DNA from: Devosia marina
GTDB lineage: Bacteria; Pseudomonadota; Alphaproteobacteria; Rhizobiales; Devosiaceae
Direction of reading: 5' to 3'
DNA length: 64,000 nucleotides
NCBI RefSeq assembly: GCF_009758415.1
Contig: NZ_WQRF01000001.1
Span: 496,001 to 560,000 of the forward strand
Shown here: one piece after another, positions 51,322-59,537 of the stretch
Layout: the number at the start of each line of letters is the position of its first letter
How positions within the stretch are numbered: position 1 is the stretch's first letter
Notes under the pieces: model-generated
Databases searched by the model: none
What the model saw: the letters and a program-made list of their open reading frames with translations, nothing else
Told to the model about the DNA's origin: nothing
Translations under genes and position numbers: made by a program

Positions 51322-52260
51322 ATGGATAGAGTGGATGGCCTGGGAAATCTGGTGACCCGGCAGGACAGTACCGCAATCGAATATCTGCAACGCGTTGACA
51401 TGCTGATGCGTCGTGCCGGGGAGGCGATTGGTCGCCCTGCGACGCTGTTGGAAGCGATCAGCTATCTCGGCGGGCGGCACAACGAATACCGGCCAGCCAG
51501 CATCCGCAAATATTACGCGGCACTGGCAGTGGCAGTCGATGAGGCATTGGCGACTGGCGCTATCCTTCCGAAGCAGGAAGCCGCGTATCGTGACGCTCTC
51601 AAGGATCGGCCGCGTCCGCGGGCTAGAAGCGCCGAATCCCGGACGTCCGCAAAAAAGCGGAAGAGCGTCTCTATGACAGAGGTTAGAACGGTCTGCCGAT
51701 ATTTGTGGACACGCGGAAAGCCCGACGACAAGCTGCTCGTCCGCCTGATCAAGCATGGCGTTTTCCTTGGCCTGCGACCGTCTGAATACTCCGATGCCGA
51801 TCGGCAGGGGGATTTGTTGGTCGTGCGCACCCGTAAAACGACTAACGGACGCGGTCTGTGTGCGTTCAGGGAACTTGACCTTGTCGATATTGCGCCTGGC
51901 GAAGCGGCCTCCCTTGATCAGTTGATCGTGGATTTTGCGAGGGCAAGTTCTGGCGACCTGGAGAGACTGATCGATCGCCTTGGCGCACGCTTGCGGCGGG
52001 CGTGTCATCATGTCGGGCTGGCGCCATTTGCCCTCTATACGACGCGCCACCAGGCGATTGCCAATCTTAAGGCGGCCGGCAAGTCGGCGGCGGAAATTGC
52101 GGCAGTCGCCGGACACAAGTCACTCTATACGGCGGGCAAGGCCTATGCCGGTCGCCGGTCCGGCTGGAAAGCGGTCCCGACAGCAAAAGCCACCAGCGCC
52201 ATGCTGGCGAAATTCGAGGTACAACCGACGCCGCAAAGGCCGTGGTCTCCGAAAATCTAG
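51322..52260 (+). CDS. tyrosine recombinase-like protein, partly divergent active site
   Basis: A 312-residue recombinase-like protein. The first arginine is in FLGLRPSEYSDAD, the lysine in VRTRKTTNGRG, then YTTRHQAIANLKAAG, AVAGHKSLYTAGKAYAGRR with a possible nucleophile. In the RHxxR box the usual first histidine is tyrosine, so activity may be reduced. It follows the 16-bp inverted repeat by 114 bp and forms a recombinase pair with the gene at 49983. Confidence 0.72.
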   Translation: MDRVDGLGNLVTRQDSTAIEYLQRVDMLMRRAGEAIGRPATLLEAISYLGGRHNEYRPASIRKYYAALAVAVDEALATGAILPKQEAAYRDALKDRPRPRARSAESRTSAKKRKSVSMTEVRTVCRYLWTRGKPDDKLLVRLIKHGVFLGLRPSEYSDADRQGDLLVVRTRKTTNGRGLCAFRELDLVDIAPGEAASLDQLIVDFARASSGDLERLIDRLGARLRRACHHVGLAPFALYTTRHQAIANLKAAGKSAAEIAAVAGHKSLYTAGKAYAGRRSGWKAVPTAKATSAMLAKFEVQPTPQRPWSPKI

Positions 52261-52418
52261 CGGGTCAATTTGTGCTTTGCCAGTGATGGTGCGAAGGTGA
52301 CCACGTGCCCCTTGTGCCCCTCAAGACACTGTATGACGTTTCCAATGTGCTTGGCCTGGATACGGTCAACCGCGTCTGGGCCACTTATGATGATCGCCAA
52401 GGGTGTGATGCTGGTCGA

Positions 52419-52775
52419 TCACTCCGCCTTGCGCAGGGCCGATTTTGGTGAGGGCGTAAGCGATTTTCGACCGCGACCGGTGGGTAGCGGGTCGGAGAAT
52501 GTTGGCATCCGTTTTTGAGTTCCACGACCGACCCTGGCGTTCTTGGAAATCGCGCGATTTTGGTGGGAACGGTTGTTTCCGGGTGAAGTCTCTACCAACG
52601 GCGTAACCGCGGATGCGTGGATCCAGGCCTCAATGTCTTCGGGTCGGTACAACGCCTTGTCAGTGGGCTTGTAGTAACGCGGCCCCCGCCCTGTCGACGC
52701 CAACTTGGCCAAAGTGTGCTCCGAAATTGGGTAGCGCTCGGCCACCTGGCGGCGGGTGAGGTAGAGTTGGGTCAC
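52419..52775 (-). CDS. AlpA/HTH_17 family regulator
   Basis: A 118-residue protein. LYLTRRQVAERYPISEHTLA is a clear AlpA-type HTH, with the wing RGPRYYKPTDKALYRPEDIE. The last 60 residues are a basic, low-complexity tail. Probable excisionase or activator for the nearby recombinases. Confidence 0.75.
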   Translation of the reverse strand: MTQLYLTRRQVAERYPISEHTLAKLASTGRGPRYYKPTDKALYRPEDIEAWIHASAVTPLVETSPGNNRSHQNRAISKNARVGRGTQKRMPTFSDPLPTGRGRKSLTPSPKSALRKAE

Positions 52776-52917
52776 GGCTAGTCATCCGGTCAATGGTGAT
52801 CCTACGATCCGGCCAGATGACGAAAGTCACAAACGGTTTTGCTTTGTAGAATGTGATGGTTTTGGAACGCCCTTGGCAACGATACCTATCAGAGCCCAAA
52901 ACTGGATGTACGGGCCT

Positions 52918-53109
52918 ATGACGGACTGCCCACCATTTGCAAGCCATCAGTCAACAAAGCACGACGATCGCTATGACAAAGACTGGCCCTGGTATATCGG
53001 CCAGATTTCATTCTCGCTCGCCCCACGGTTTGCGGTCATGCTGGCAATCGAGCGAGCAAGAGTGATCGCATGCTGGCTAGACAGCAAGCTAGCACGCGAT
53101 CTCAATTAA
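52918..53109 (+). CDS. possible small protein in the 330-bp gap before the partition genes
   Basis: A 63-residue frame (MTDCPPFASHQSTKHDDRYD start; PRFAVMLAIERARVIACWL near the end) lies in the otherwise empty 52776-53105 stretch and converges on the RHH gene. The residues look protein-like, but the ribosome site is weak and no family is known. Confidence 0.25.
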   Translation: MTDCPPFASHQSTKHDDRYDKDWPWYIGQISFSLAPRFAVMLAIERARVIACWLDSKLARDLN

Positions 53110-53315
53110 TTATCGACCTGCAGCTTCGCGAGGAGGTCTCCCAGGGCTTCATCGAGAAGGCCCTGCAGGTTGGTGCGGCGGTCGAGCGCAAGGCGGTGCA
53201 GCATGTCGCGTTTCTCCCGAGAGAGCCGATAGCAGATCTGGACGCGTGCTTCACCTTCGTCAGCCAAGTCGGCGGCGCTGGCCGTTGCGCGCAGGGGAGG
53301 TTTCAGTGGAGACAC
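53106..53315 (-). CDS. small ribbon-helix-helix-type partner of ParA
   Basis: A 69-residue protein from a GTG at 53315 that shares one base with the parA stop (TAGTG). The sequence ARVQICYRLSREKRDMLHRL and TNLQGLLDEALGDLLAKL is the strand-helix-helix pattern of small RHH partition/repressor proteins such as ParG. It would bind a centromere-like site and ParA. The coupling to parA supports the pairing. Confidence 0.7.
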   Translation of the reverse strand: MSPLKPPLRATASAADLADEGEARVQICYRLSREKRDMLHRLALDRRTNLQGLLDEALGDLLAKLQVDN

Positions 53316-53959
53316 TAGTTGTTCCTTTCGCAAATCGCCGACCACAGACGTGCGTAGTCGGAGCGGGCCGGCGCATCGATTGGCAGGTCGGCGACGGTCA
53401 TTCCGCGGAATATGAGCTCCGGATAGATCAGCCGATGCGTGATCTGGTGGCGCCAGGGAGTGGCGCCGGCGGCCTTCAAGCGCTCGCGTGCGAGACGAAT
53501 GGTCGGGGGCGCCATACCATGACGCAATGGCGGCGCTGCGATGAGTGCCACGAGAGGCTTCGCGTGGGCGTGTTTCAAGAAGTCGACCCACTCGAGAGCC
53601 AACGTGAGATCAAACCTGAAAGGTCTTGCACAAACGATCGAAATTCCGGCGGCCTGGGCTATGGCGTGTGAGCCGCGATAGGGGGCAGGCGGATTGTCGA
53701 TGATCACCGCGTCATAGCGTAATTTGGCCCTACCCAGAAGCGTGGCAACCGCGCCCACTTCCGTGCTGTGAACGTTGAACGTCGGGTTCCTGCTCATGGT
53801 ATGAAATTCACTGGCCGAACGCTGCGGGTCGGCGTCGAGGACAACGGTGCGGCGGCCCTCGGCCGCCGCCAGGCCTGCGAGGGCAATTGCGGTCGACGTC
53901 TTGCCGGCACCGCCCTTACCCCAGAGCGCAAGCACGATAGAAGCGGCGGTTTTGGTCAT
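53315..53959 (-). CDS. parA: ParA-family partition ATPase
   Basis: A 214-residue Walker-type ATPase. The deviant Walker A is LWGKGGAGKTSTAIALA, followed by VVLDADPQRSASEF and VIIDNPPAPYRGSHA. The short length without an N-terminal HTH marks the small ParA/ParF class, which works with an RHH partner like the one encoded next. It suggests plasmid-like or excised-circle maintenance of this region. ATG 53959 is chosen because it directly precedes the P-loop strand. Confidence 0.88.
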   Translation of the reverse strand: MTKTAASIVLALWGKGGAGKTSTAIALAGLAAAEGRRTVVLDADPQRSASEFHTMSRNPTFNVHSTEVGAVATLLGRAKLRYDAVIIDNPPAPYRGSHAIAQAAGISIVCARPFRFDLTLALEWVDFLKHAHAKPLVALIAAPPLRHGMAPPTIRLARERLKAAGATPWRHQITHRLIYPELIFRGMTVADLPIDAPARSDYARLWSAICERNN

Positions 53960-54041
53960 AGTGCATCCCTTTCCCCCGCACTGTCGAAGCAAGCCTGGCA
54001 AGGAACAAATCGCGCCTGCGAAGGCAGGCAAGGAGCGCGAT

Positions 54042-54079
54042 TGCTATCAAGCGAGCTAGCTCGAATGCTCGCTTGATAG
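54042..54079. repeat. 13-bp inverted repeat upstream of parA, candidate parS/operator
   Basis: GCTATCAAGCGAG (54042-54054) and CTCGCTTGATAGC (54067-54079) are perfect complements. The palindrome CGAGCTAGCTCG (54051-54062) overlaps the left arm and spacer. The repeat lies 82 bp before the parA start, in the gap after the small conserved gene. It may be the partition site or an operator for ParA and RHH. Confidence 0.65.
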
Positions 54080-54130
54080 CGCCAGGCCCGCATCAAGGAG
54101 CATGCGCACCGGCGGCACGGGTCGCCCTCA

Positions 54131-54439
54131 CTAGCTTTTGTCGGGTATCTCCAGAGCCAGCGGCTCGGCCAGGCGATAGAGACGACTAACCGTGCGCGCC
54201 CAACGATGATGCGGGTCCATGACGAGGACGACGCTGGTCGTGCACCATCCTGGATCCAAAAGCGGATGCCCGCTGACGTTCCCCACAAGACAATGAAGGC
54301 CTGAGCCTACCTCGGACAGCACCCACTGAGATAGAACGGGCGCTGCATCAAGCTGGGCCCGCGTGGGGAGCTTTCCATTCTGGATTTGGATCGCGGCGCG
54401 CAGACCTTTCTGCAAGCTTGCTTTTGTCAATTTCGCCAT
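54131..54439 (-). CDS. conserved small protein (DUF6634-like)
   Basis: A 102-residue protein (LTKASLQKGLRAAIQIQNGK; GLHCLVGNVSGHPLLDPGW; TSVVLVMDPHHRWARTVSRL). The pattern resembles a small domain of unknown function found on alphaproteobacterial mobile elements, probably DUF6634, though that name is from memory. It begins 2 bp after the stop of the AAA+/M41 protease, so it is co-transcribed with module A and with parA downstream. Confidence 0.6.
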   Translation of the reverse strand: MAKLTKASLQKGLRAAIQIQNGKLPTRAQLDAAPVLSQWVLSEVGSGLHCLVGNVSGHPLLDPGWCTTSVVLVMDPHHRWARTVSRLYRLAEPLALEIPDKS

Positions 54440-54441
54440 CG

Positions 54442-56373
54442 CTACACCTGCTGACCGACCGTGGGCTCGGCGACAAGGCGGGACATCCGCTTCGTTTCCA
54501 GCTTCATTGCATCAAGCGGTCCAGCTCCAAGAAGTTTGATGACCTCGGCGCCTGACAGCACTTTGAATTCGGCGAGCCGTTCTGCCAGCATGATCGCGAG
54601 TTCGCGTTCCGCTTCCACCATACCCATCGCGCGGCGAAGGAGAATCGGCAGCTCGTTTGCGACTGCAGAAATCGTGACTGCGCTGGGTTTTCCTGTCGCG
54701 GCAGGGCCGAAGAGCAGGCTCTGTCCCAGCCCCTGCTTCTCATGCGCGTCAATCAGCAGCCGCGTGGCACCCTCAAGATCACTTGCAGCCCCGGAATTGG
54801 CACCACGACCCAGGACAAGATCGGCCGCTCGACCGCCAAGCATGATCGTCGCCATATCCCGGATGTGCGCCAAGGTCGGAACGAGGGTGGGGAAGGCGCT
54901 GCGAATGTGGCCACCTGTCGTGCCCTGCGGGACGATGGATATCAAGTCGACCTTATGACCGAGGCGATGGGCGATCAGTGCGTGGCCGGCCTCGTGGAGG
55001 GCTATGGCCTGGATATCGGATGGGAGGCGATTGTCTTCCGGGATGATCCGCGCGAGGACGTCGTCAATCGACAACGGCCGCCCCGCACCGCGCGCCGCAG
55101 CGCGGGCTTCACGCACCCAGCCCTCGACCATGGCGGGCGTTGCGCCAAGGCCGAGCTGCGCCAGGGGGAGGAGATCGGCCTCGGCCAGGTCTGATCCGAG
55201 GTAGAAACGGAAGACGTCCAGGATCTCCTCGCGAGTGTGGGGCGCTCGTACGGCGATGCGCTGCTGCAGCCGACCTGGACGGATCAGCGCCGCATCAAGA
55301 CGTTCAAAAAAGTTCGTTGCGCCGAGCAACAGGACACGTGTTCGTGACGCCCGCAACCGGTCGATCTCCGTTAGAAACAGTGTGATGATCGGCACCCACC
55401 AATCGCGGCCACGGGCATCCATAGTGGCGCGGTTTGGCAGCGCATCGAGTTCGTCCAGAAACGCGACCGCCGGTTCGGCGGCCATCGCACGGTCGATAAA
55501 AGCCTTGAGATTCTTGGCGACGCTGCCAAGGTTGCTATCTCCAGACGTGAACCACTCGCCAACCGACGTCGAAACGAAGGTCCAGCCGGAGCTTTCAGCG
55601 AGAGAGCGTGCCAGAAGCGTCTTGCCTGAGCCGGGCTCGCCCTCAAGCACGCCAAAGATGAGTGCGTCCGGCCCAAGGTACTTGGCCTTCACCGCCTCCA
55701 GCTCGGCCAGCGTCGAATCCGCCCACTGACGCAAATCCTCAGCCAGTGGCAAATCGGCCAAAGGCGGCACTGCGGAGGTGGTCTTTGCCTGCGGCGGCAG
55801 AATGGAGCGCTGAAGGTTGGCGACGCATTCCCTGGCGGAAATGCCGGGTCGAATGGCGGTGACAATGGCGGTTATGGGCAAAGCCGCCATGTCAGGGGTC
55901 ACACCCCGAGCCCTGCCGCCGGTCACACTCTTGATGACCTTGCGCAGCAATGCGGTCGTGGGCGGAGCAATAGTGACCACCATATCGGCCGCTGTGAGCA
56001 CTGCAGCGTCCAGGATGCCTTGAGGATCCTGCGAGATGAAGATGAGGCAGCGGCCCCGTTGAACCGCATGCAGCGCATTCGCGCCGACGTCACCTTCGGT
56101 CCTTTTGGCCGAGTTCCGTTCAGTGGCGGTGTAGACGGTAACCGTGCTGGCCAGCTTGACAGCCGGCCTCACGATGACTTCCACCCATTCGGCGTCAGGC
56201 ACCTTGAGGATGATGATACTCGATCCGCGAGTGATGAGGCCCTTGGCCTTGGCGCTGAGAGACTTGGTCAGCACCTCCTTGGCAAGGCAGTCCGGGGCGT
56301 TGGGCGCGGACTTGGCGAGGGCTTCGAGATCGGCGGGGGTGAAGGCTTCGTCGTCAATGTCATTTTCGGCCAT
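54442..56373 (-). CDS. soluble AAA+ ATPase with M41 (FtsH-like) zinc protease domain, module A
   Basis: A 643-residue ATP-dependent protease without membrane helices. Residues 1-220 are a private N-terminal domain. The AAA+ domain has Walker A GEPGSGKT near 245, Walker B FLDELDALPNR near 305, and an arginine-finger region LDAALIRPGRLQQRI near 365. The M41 domain has HEAGH near 460 and SGAASDLEGATRLL with the expected third zinc ligand. FtsH proteins carry two N-terminal transmembrane helices, which are absent here. ATG 56373 has GGAG upstream; ATG 56388 is the alternative. It follows the GIY-YIG gene on the same strand. Confidence 0.88.
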   Translation of the reverse strand: MAENDIDDEAFTPADLEALAKSAPNAPDCLAKEVLTKSLSAKAKGLITRGSSIIILKVPDAEWVEVIVRPAVKLASTVTVYTATERNSAKRTEGDVGANALHAVQRGRCLIFISQDPQGILDAAVLTAADMVVTIAPPTTALLRKVIKSVTGGRARGVTPDMAALPITAIVTAIRPGISARECVANLQRSILPPQAKTTSAVPPLADLPLAEDLRQWADSTLAELEAVKAKYLGPDALIFGVLEGEPGSGKTLLARSLAESSGWTFVSTSVGEWFTSGDSNLGSVAKNLKAFIDRAMAAEPAVAFLDELDALPNRATMDARGRDWWVPIITLFLTEIDRLRASRTRVLLLGATNFFERLDAALIRPGRLQQRIAVRAPHTREEILDVFRFYLGSDLAEADLLPLAQLGLGATPAMVEGWVREARAAARGAGRPLSIDDVLARIIPEDNRLPSDIQAIALHEAGHALIAHRLGHKVDLISIVPQGTTGGHIRSAFPTLVPTLAHIRDMATIMLGGRAADLVLGRGANSGAASDLEGATRLLIDAHEKQGLGQSLLFGPAATGKPSAVTISAVANELPILLRRAMGMVEAERELAIMLAERLAEFKVLSGAEVIKLLGAGPLDAMKLETKRMSRLVAEPTVGQQV

Positions 56374-56447
56374 AGGGGCACGCTCCATGAACCGGATGGC
56401 TCGCGCGGCGAGCGATCCGTCTGGTGAAGGATGGATTGGGTAGTGCC

Positions 56448-57722
56448 TTAAGCGGCGATCAGCGCGGGGGTCGCAGGATCAATGCCGCCGTCGGGGTCGA
56501 TAGCGACCCAGCTGTCGCGCGTACGGCCCTTGGAGCCGACACAGAACTGGGCCGCCCCACTGCCGCTGCTAAAGACGAGGTCGCGGGTCGTGACAAAGCT
56601 GCGGCCATCAGCTGAGAGCTCGAGCAGGCCGGCGTGCAGCCAGGCAGAGCGCAGGAAGCGGACACTCGAATTGGCGCTTGCCGCAGTCTCTATGCGAATG
56701 TCGGAGCCCTCGAGCACAATCCAGCGATTGTCGCTCTGACGAGCGGCCAGAGCAACAAGGCCGTTATCGAAGCAGAGCTCCATGCAGGTTCCGTCCGGCA
56801 TTTCGTTGAATGGACGCAGTGGGGCGACGCGACCGGCTTCCTGGCGCGGACCTGACAGTACCGCACGGGCCGCGCCATGGGTGAACATCACGCCGTGGTG
56901 GCGCAACGCCAGGCAGGCCCGGCCGAGAAAGCCGTCAAGCTCACTATAGCGCTGGGCATCGATAGCGGCGCCCATCGGCAGCTCGTTCATCACTGCGAAT
57001 GCGCGGGTCGCCTCAATGCGCGCGAAGAGCATCCGCTCGGCGGCGCGGGCGTCCTCATCGCAAAGTGTATCGTTCGTGTCAGTAATGACCACGATATGCT
57101 TGATGTCGCCGATCGGCTGCTGGCCGGAGGCGACACGGGTTCCCACGGAAGCGCTGGCGCCGACATAGACCTGACGCTCCCCAATCAGGGCATAGATCCC
57201 GGGACGATTGAGAGCACTAAGCTTGCCAAGACCGCGGCGCGCCTCACCCGCAGCCACAACAACCGTGGGAACAAGGGGCGAGGTCGCCAACTGTTCGATA
57301 CCGGTGGGCAGGGCGGCGTCGCTTGTCGTTGTGGAGATGGAGTTCACCTCAAGAGATTCGCAGCCAAAGGTACTCGGGCGGCGGGCCTCGGCCTCGGCGT
57401 CAACCGGGCCAGGCGTTTCCGGCGCGCGACGCACCACAGAATGCTGATCGATGACGTCGGTATAGTCGATCACCAGGATTTCCAGGTCGACCATCACCAA
57501 AACGGCGCCGGTAGGATCGGGATGATCGCCCAGTCCTTCGGCAATATCCCCAAGACTGGCACTGCCGGTCTCGTCAACAATGCGCAGGATAGTCAGCTGC
57601 GTAGGGCCCGCAACGAGCTCGTGCTGCACCAACCCGGCGACCAGCGCCGGCGGGGAATAGGGCATGAAAGAGGAATAGGACTTGCCCGACGCGTTTGCGT
57701 CGGTAGAAAAGGCATTAGCCAT
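56448..57722 (-). CDS. GIY-YIG nuclease-like protein with C-terminal DUF4357, module A
   Basis: A 424-residue protein. Residues 40-105 form a winged-helix-like domain (ILRIVDETGSASLGDIAEGL). A GIY-YIG domain follows near residue 175 (RPGIYALIGERQVYVGAS, an arginine in VGTRVASG and a glutamate in ARAAERMLFARI). The C-terminus resembles DUF4357 (NRWIVLEGSDIRIET and SGSGAAQFCVGSKGRTRDSW), a usual partner of GIY-YIG domains. ATG 57722 aligns with the start of the module B paralogue. The protease gene follows at 74 bp. A nuclease with sequence-specific targeting is likely; the target is unknown. Confidence 0.82.
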   Translation of the reverse strand: MANAFSTDANASGKSYSSFMPYSPPALVAGLVQHELVAGPTQLTILRIVDETGSASLGDIAEGLGDHPDPTGAVLVMVDLEILVIDYTDVIDQHSVVRRAPETPGPVDAEAEARRPSTFGCESLEVNSISTTTSDAALPTGIEQLATSPLVPTVVVAAGEARRGLGKLSALNRPGIYALIGERQVYVGASASVGTRVASGQQPIGDIKHIVVITDTNDTLCDEDARAAERMLFARIEATRAFAVMNELPMGAAIDAQRYSELDGFLGRACLALRHHGVMFTHGAARAVLSGPRQEAGRVAPLRPFNEMPDGTCMELCFDNGLVALAARQSDNRWIVLEGSDIRIETAASANSSVRFLRSAWLHAGLLELSADGRSFVTTRDLVFSSGSGAAQFCVGSKGRTRDSWVAIDPDGGIDPATPALIAA

Positions 57723-58257
57723 GTCATCACCTGTTAGAGCAGGAGGTTTCATGGTCAGGTCGACGGAAGGTTTGCAGACCTCCGTCGGCCGCTCCTTGCA
57801 GGGAACGTTCCGACCATATCGGGCCATTTGGCACCGACGCTGCAAAGATGAGCATCCCCGCCGATCTTGCAAGGTGATCCTCGATCGCGTGGTTAATGTC
57901 GGACGAATCTCGGCAGCAGGGATTCAAAGTTTTACGGTTCCGGCGTTATCGGTCATTTGCCGGATTTCCGGTCCTCTCAAAGCGTCCGAATCGCGCAAAA
58001 CCGGGCCCGTTCCAGGCAATTGGCCTGGCCATCCTCGAGGCGCGTTAACCAAGAAGAACAAAGCGCCAACATCGGCGTTGACAGCCAGAAGAACTTCGGC
58101 TCTCCTGATCAGCGTCGGTTCCATTCCGGGCCGATCCCGAGGCCGCGTCTCCGCATGAGACGCTGGTTCGCCCAGGCGAACCAGAGGCGGCTGACAGTGT
58201 GTTGGAGCACACTGCCAGCCTAACCAAGGGGCAACCTGCCGTAACAGGAGAAACCCA
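57723..58257. promoter_or_regulatory. divergent control region between the two nuclease-protease modules
   Basis: A 535-bp stretch without a gene between divergent starts. On the module A side an imperfect hairpin lies at 57758-57790. On the module B side three stem-loops follow one another at 58145-58220. It presumably carries both promoters and may encode a structured leader or small RNA. Confidence 0.5.
58145..58220 (+). other. three consecutive stem-loops upstream of the module B nuclease
   Basis: Stem 1 is GCGTCTC/GAGACGC (58145-58163, 5-nt loop). Stem 2 is CTGGTTCGCC/GGCGAACCAG (58163-58184, 2-nt loop as DNA). Stem 3 is a 13-bp arm with one mismatch (58189-58201 and 58208-58220). The last arm ends 37 bp before the ATG. 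The density of structure is unusual and suggests an RNA leader, an operator cluster or a recombination site. Confidence 0.55.
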
Positions 58258-59415
58258 ATGGCTGATGCCATTCTGGGCGCGGATGCGCCCGCCCGCAAGC
58301 TCGCTTCGAGCGATTTCCCCCACACCCGTCAGATGATGGCCCTCGAAGGGCTCGTCGCCGATCCGCATATTGATCTCGACAGCCAGATCGCCATCCTGGC
58401 CGCGATCGACGAGACCGGTTCGGCCAGTCTGGGCGATCTCATGGCCCTGCTGCCCGATCACCCCAGCCCCGGCCAGGCGATCATGGCGCTGATCCGCGAG
58501 GGCGCGCTCGTCATCACCTCTTCCGGTCTCATCGATGCCCATAGCCAGGTGGCGCGCCGGGTCAATCCGCCCTTGCGCCAGAAGGCATCGACCTCCGAGG
58601 CCCCCAAAAAGGGCGTGCAGCACCTCAAGGTCATTGCGCCTGAGCCCGATATCTTCTTTGCTTCGGGCATCGACCGCACCTATTTCGTCAAGGAGCCGCG
58701 GCTGCGGCAGAAGGGCATCTACCTCGCCCTTTATGGCAGCGCGGTCTATGTCGGCCGTTCCGGGGACACGGCCTGCCGCATTGCCTGGGGCGCGCATTTG
58801 AGGCGCAATGGCCTGCCCAACCGCATCATCGCCGCGGTCGACAAGCACCAGGTCCTCGATGACGCCCAGGCCCGCGTGGCCGAGCGTCTTGCCGCCCGCA
58901 TGGTCAATAAGCATCCCGGCCTTACACTCCTCAATAATGCCTTTCCGGCCGGCGATCGGCTCGCTTCCGGTCCTTATGCGGCCACGGACCGCTTCGTCAC
59001 CTCCTTTTTCGAACGCGTGGAACGGGCCGGGCTTCTCGAGCCCACCACCCCCAACTGCATGCCCACCGAACCGATCGAAGGGGCGCCAAACGAAGTGGAG
59101 GAGGACCAGCTCCTTACCATGGAAAGCTGCGGCGTCACCGCCAGGGCCAGGATTGAGGACGGCAAGTTCTGGGTTTTGGCCGGCAGCCAGGTCCGGCTCG
59201 ATCCGGTTCCCTCGGCCGGCAGCGCGGCGCTCAAGGATCGTCAGGACCTGCTCCACGATGGTGGCTTGGTCCATAAGGGCGATCATCTGGTCCTGACCGT
59301 GGATGTCGGTTTCGACACGCCATCGGGCGCCGCCAATTTCGTGGCCGGCTCAAGGGTCAAACCCGAGCATTGGCGGCCATTGGCCGAGGCACAGGGCATA
59401 GGTCCCAGGGCATAG
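58258..59415 (+). CDS. GIY-YIG nuclease-like protein with C-terminal DUF4357, module B
   Basis: A 385-residue paralogue of the module A protein. The winged-helix-like domain (residues 40-100) shares the ten residues DETGSASLGD. The GIY-YIG domain near residue 153 reads KGIYLALYGSAVYVGRSGD, with an arginine in TACRIAWG and a glutamate in ARVAERLAARM. The C-terminal part is DUF4357-like (GKFWVLAGSQVRLDP, TPSGAANFVAGSRVKPEHW). It is on the opposite strand to its paralogue and is followed at 122 bp by the second protease. Confidence 0.82.
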   Translation: MADAILGADAPARKLASSDFPHTRQMMALEGLVADPHIDLDSQIAILAAIDETGSASLGDLMALLPDHPSPGQAIMALIREGALVITSSGLIDAHSQVARRVNPPLRQKASTSEAPKKGVQHLKVIAPEPDIFFASGIDRTYFVKEPRLRQKGIYLALYGSAVYVGRSGDTACRIAWGAHLRRNGLPNRIIAAVDKHQVLDDAQARVAERLAARMVNKHPGLTLLNNAFPAGDRLASGPYAATDRFVTSFFERVERAGLLEPTTPNCMPTEPIEGAPNEVEEDQLLTMESCGVTARARIEDGKFWVLAGSQVRLDPVPSAGSAALKDRQDLLHDGGLVHKGDHLVLTVDVGFDTPSGAANFVAGSRVKPEHWRPLAEAQGIGPRA

Positions 59416-59537
59416 GCCTCAATACTTAGGTCCAAGACCTGAAGCCCGTGCTCTGACGGGTGGCATTGGCCACCCGCATCCTCCTTTTCACCATTCAAAA
59501 CCGCGGCGCGAGAAGCGCGTCCGCGAAAGGAACCCCC

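Noticed and set aside
53316-53591. N-terminal extension of the RHH gene
   Set aside because: This part of the open frame is antisense-phase overlap with parA and Arg-rich; the GTG at 53315 coupled to the parA stop gives a normal 69-residue protein.
56877-57737. Plus-strand frame of 286 codons
   Set aside because: Antisense to the module A nuclease gene, with repetitive His/Gly/Arg composition and no family likeness.
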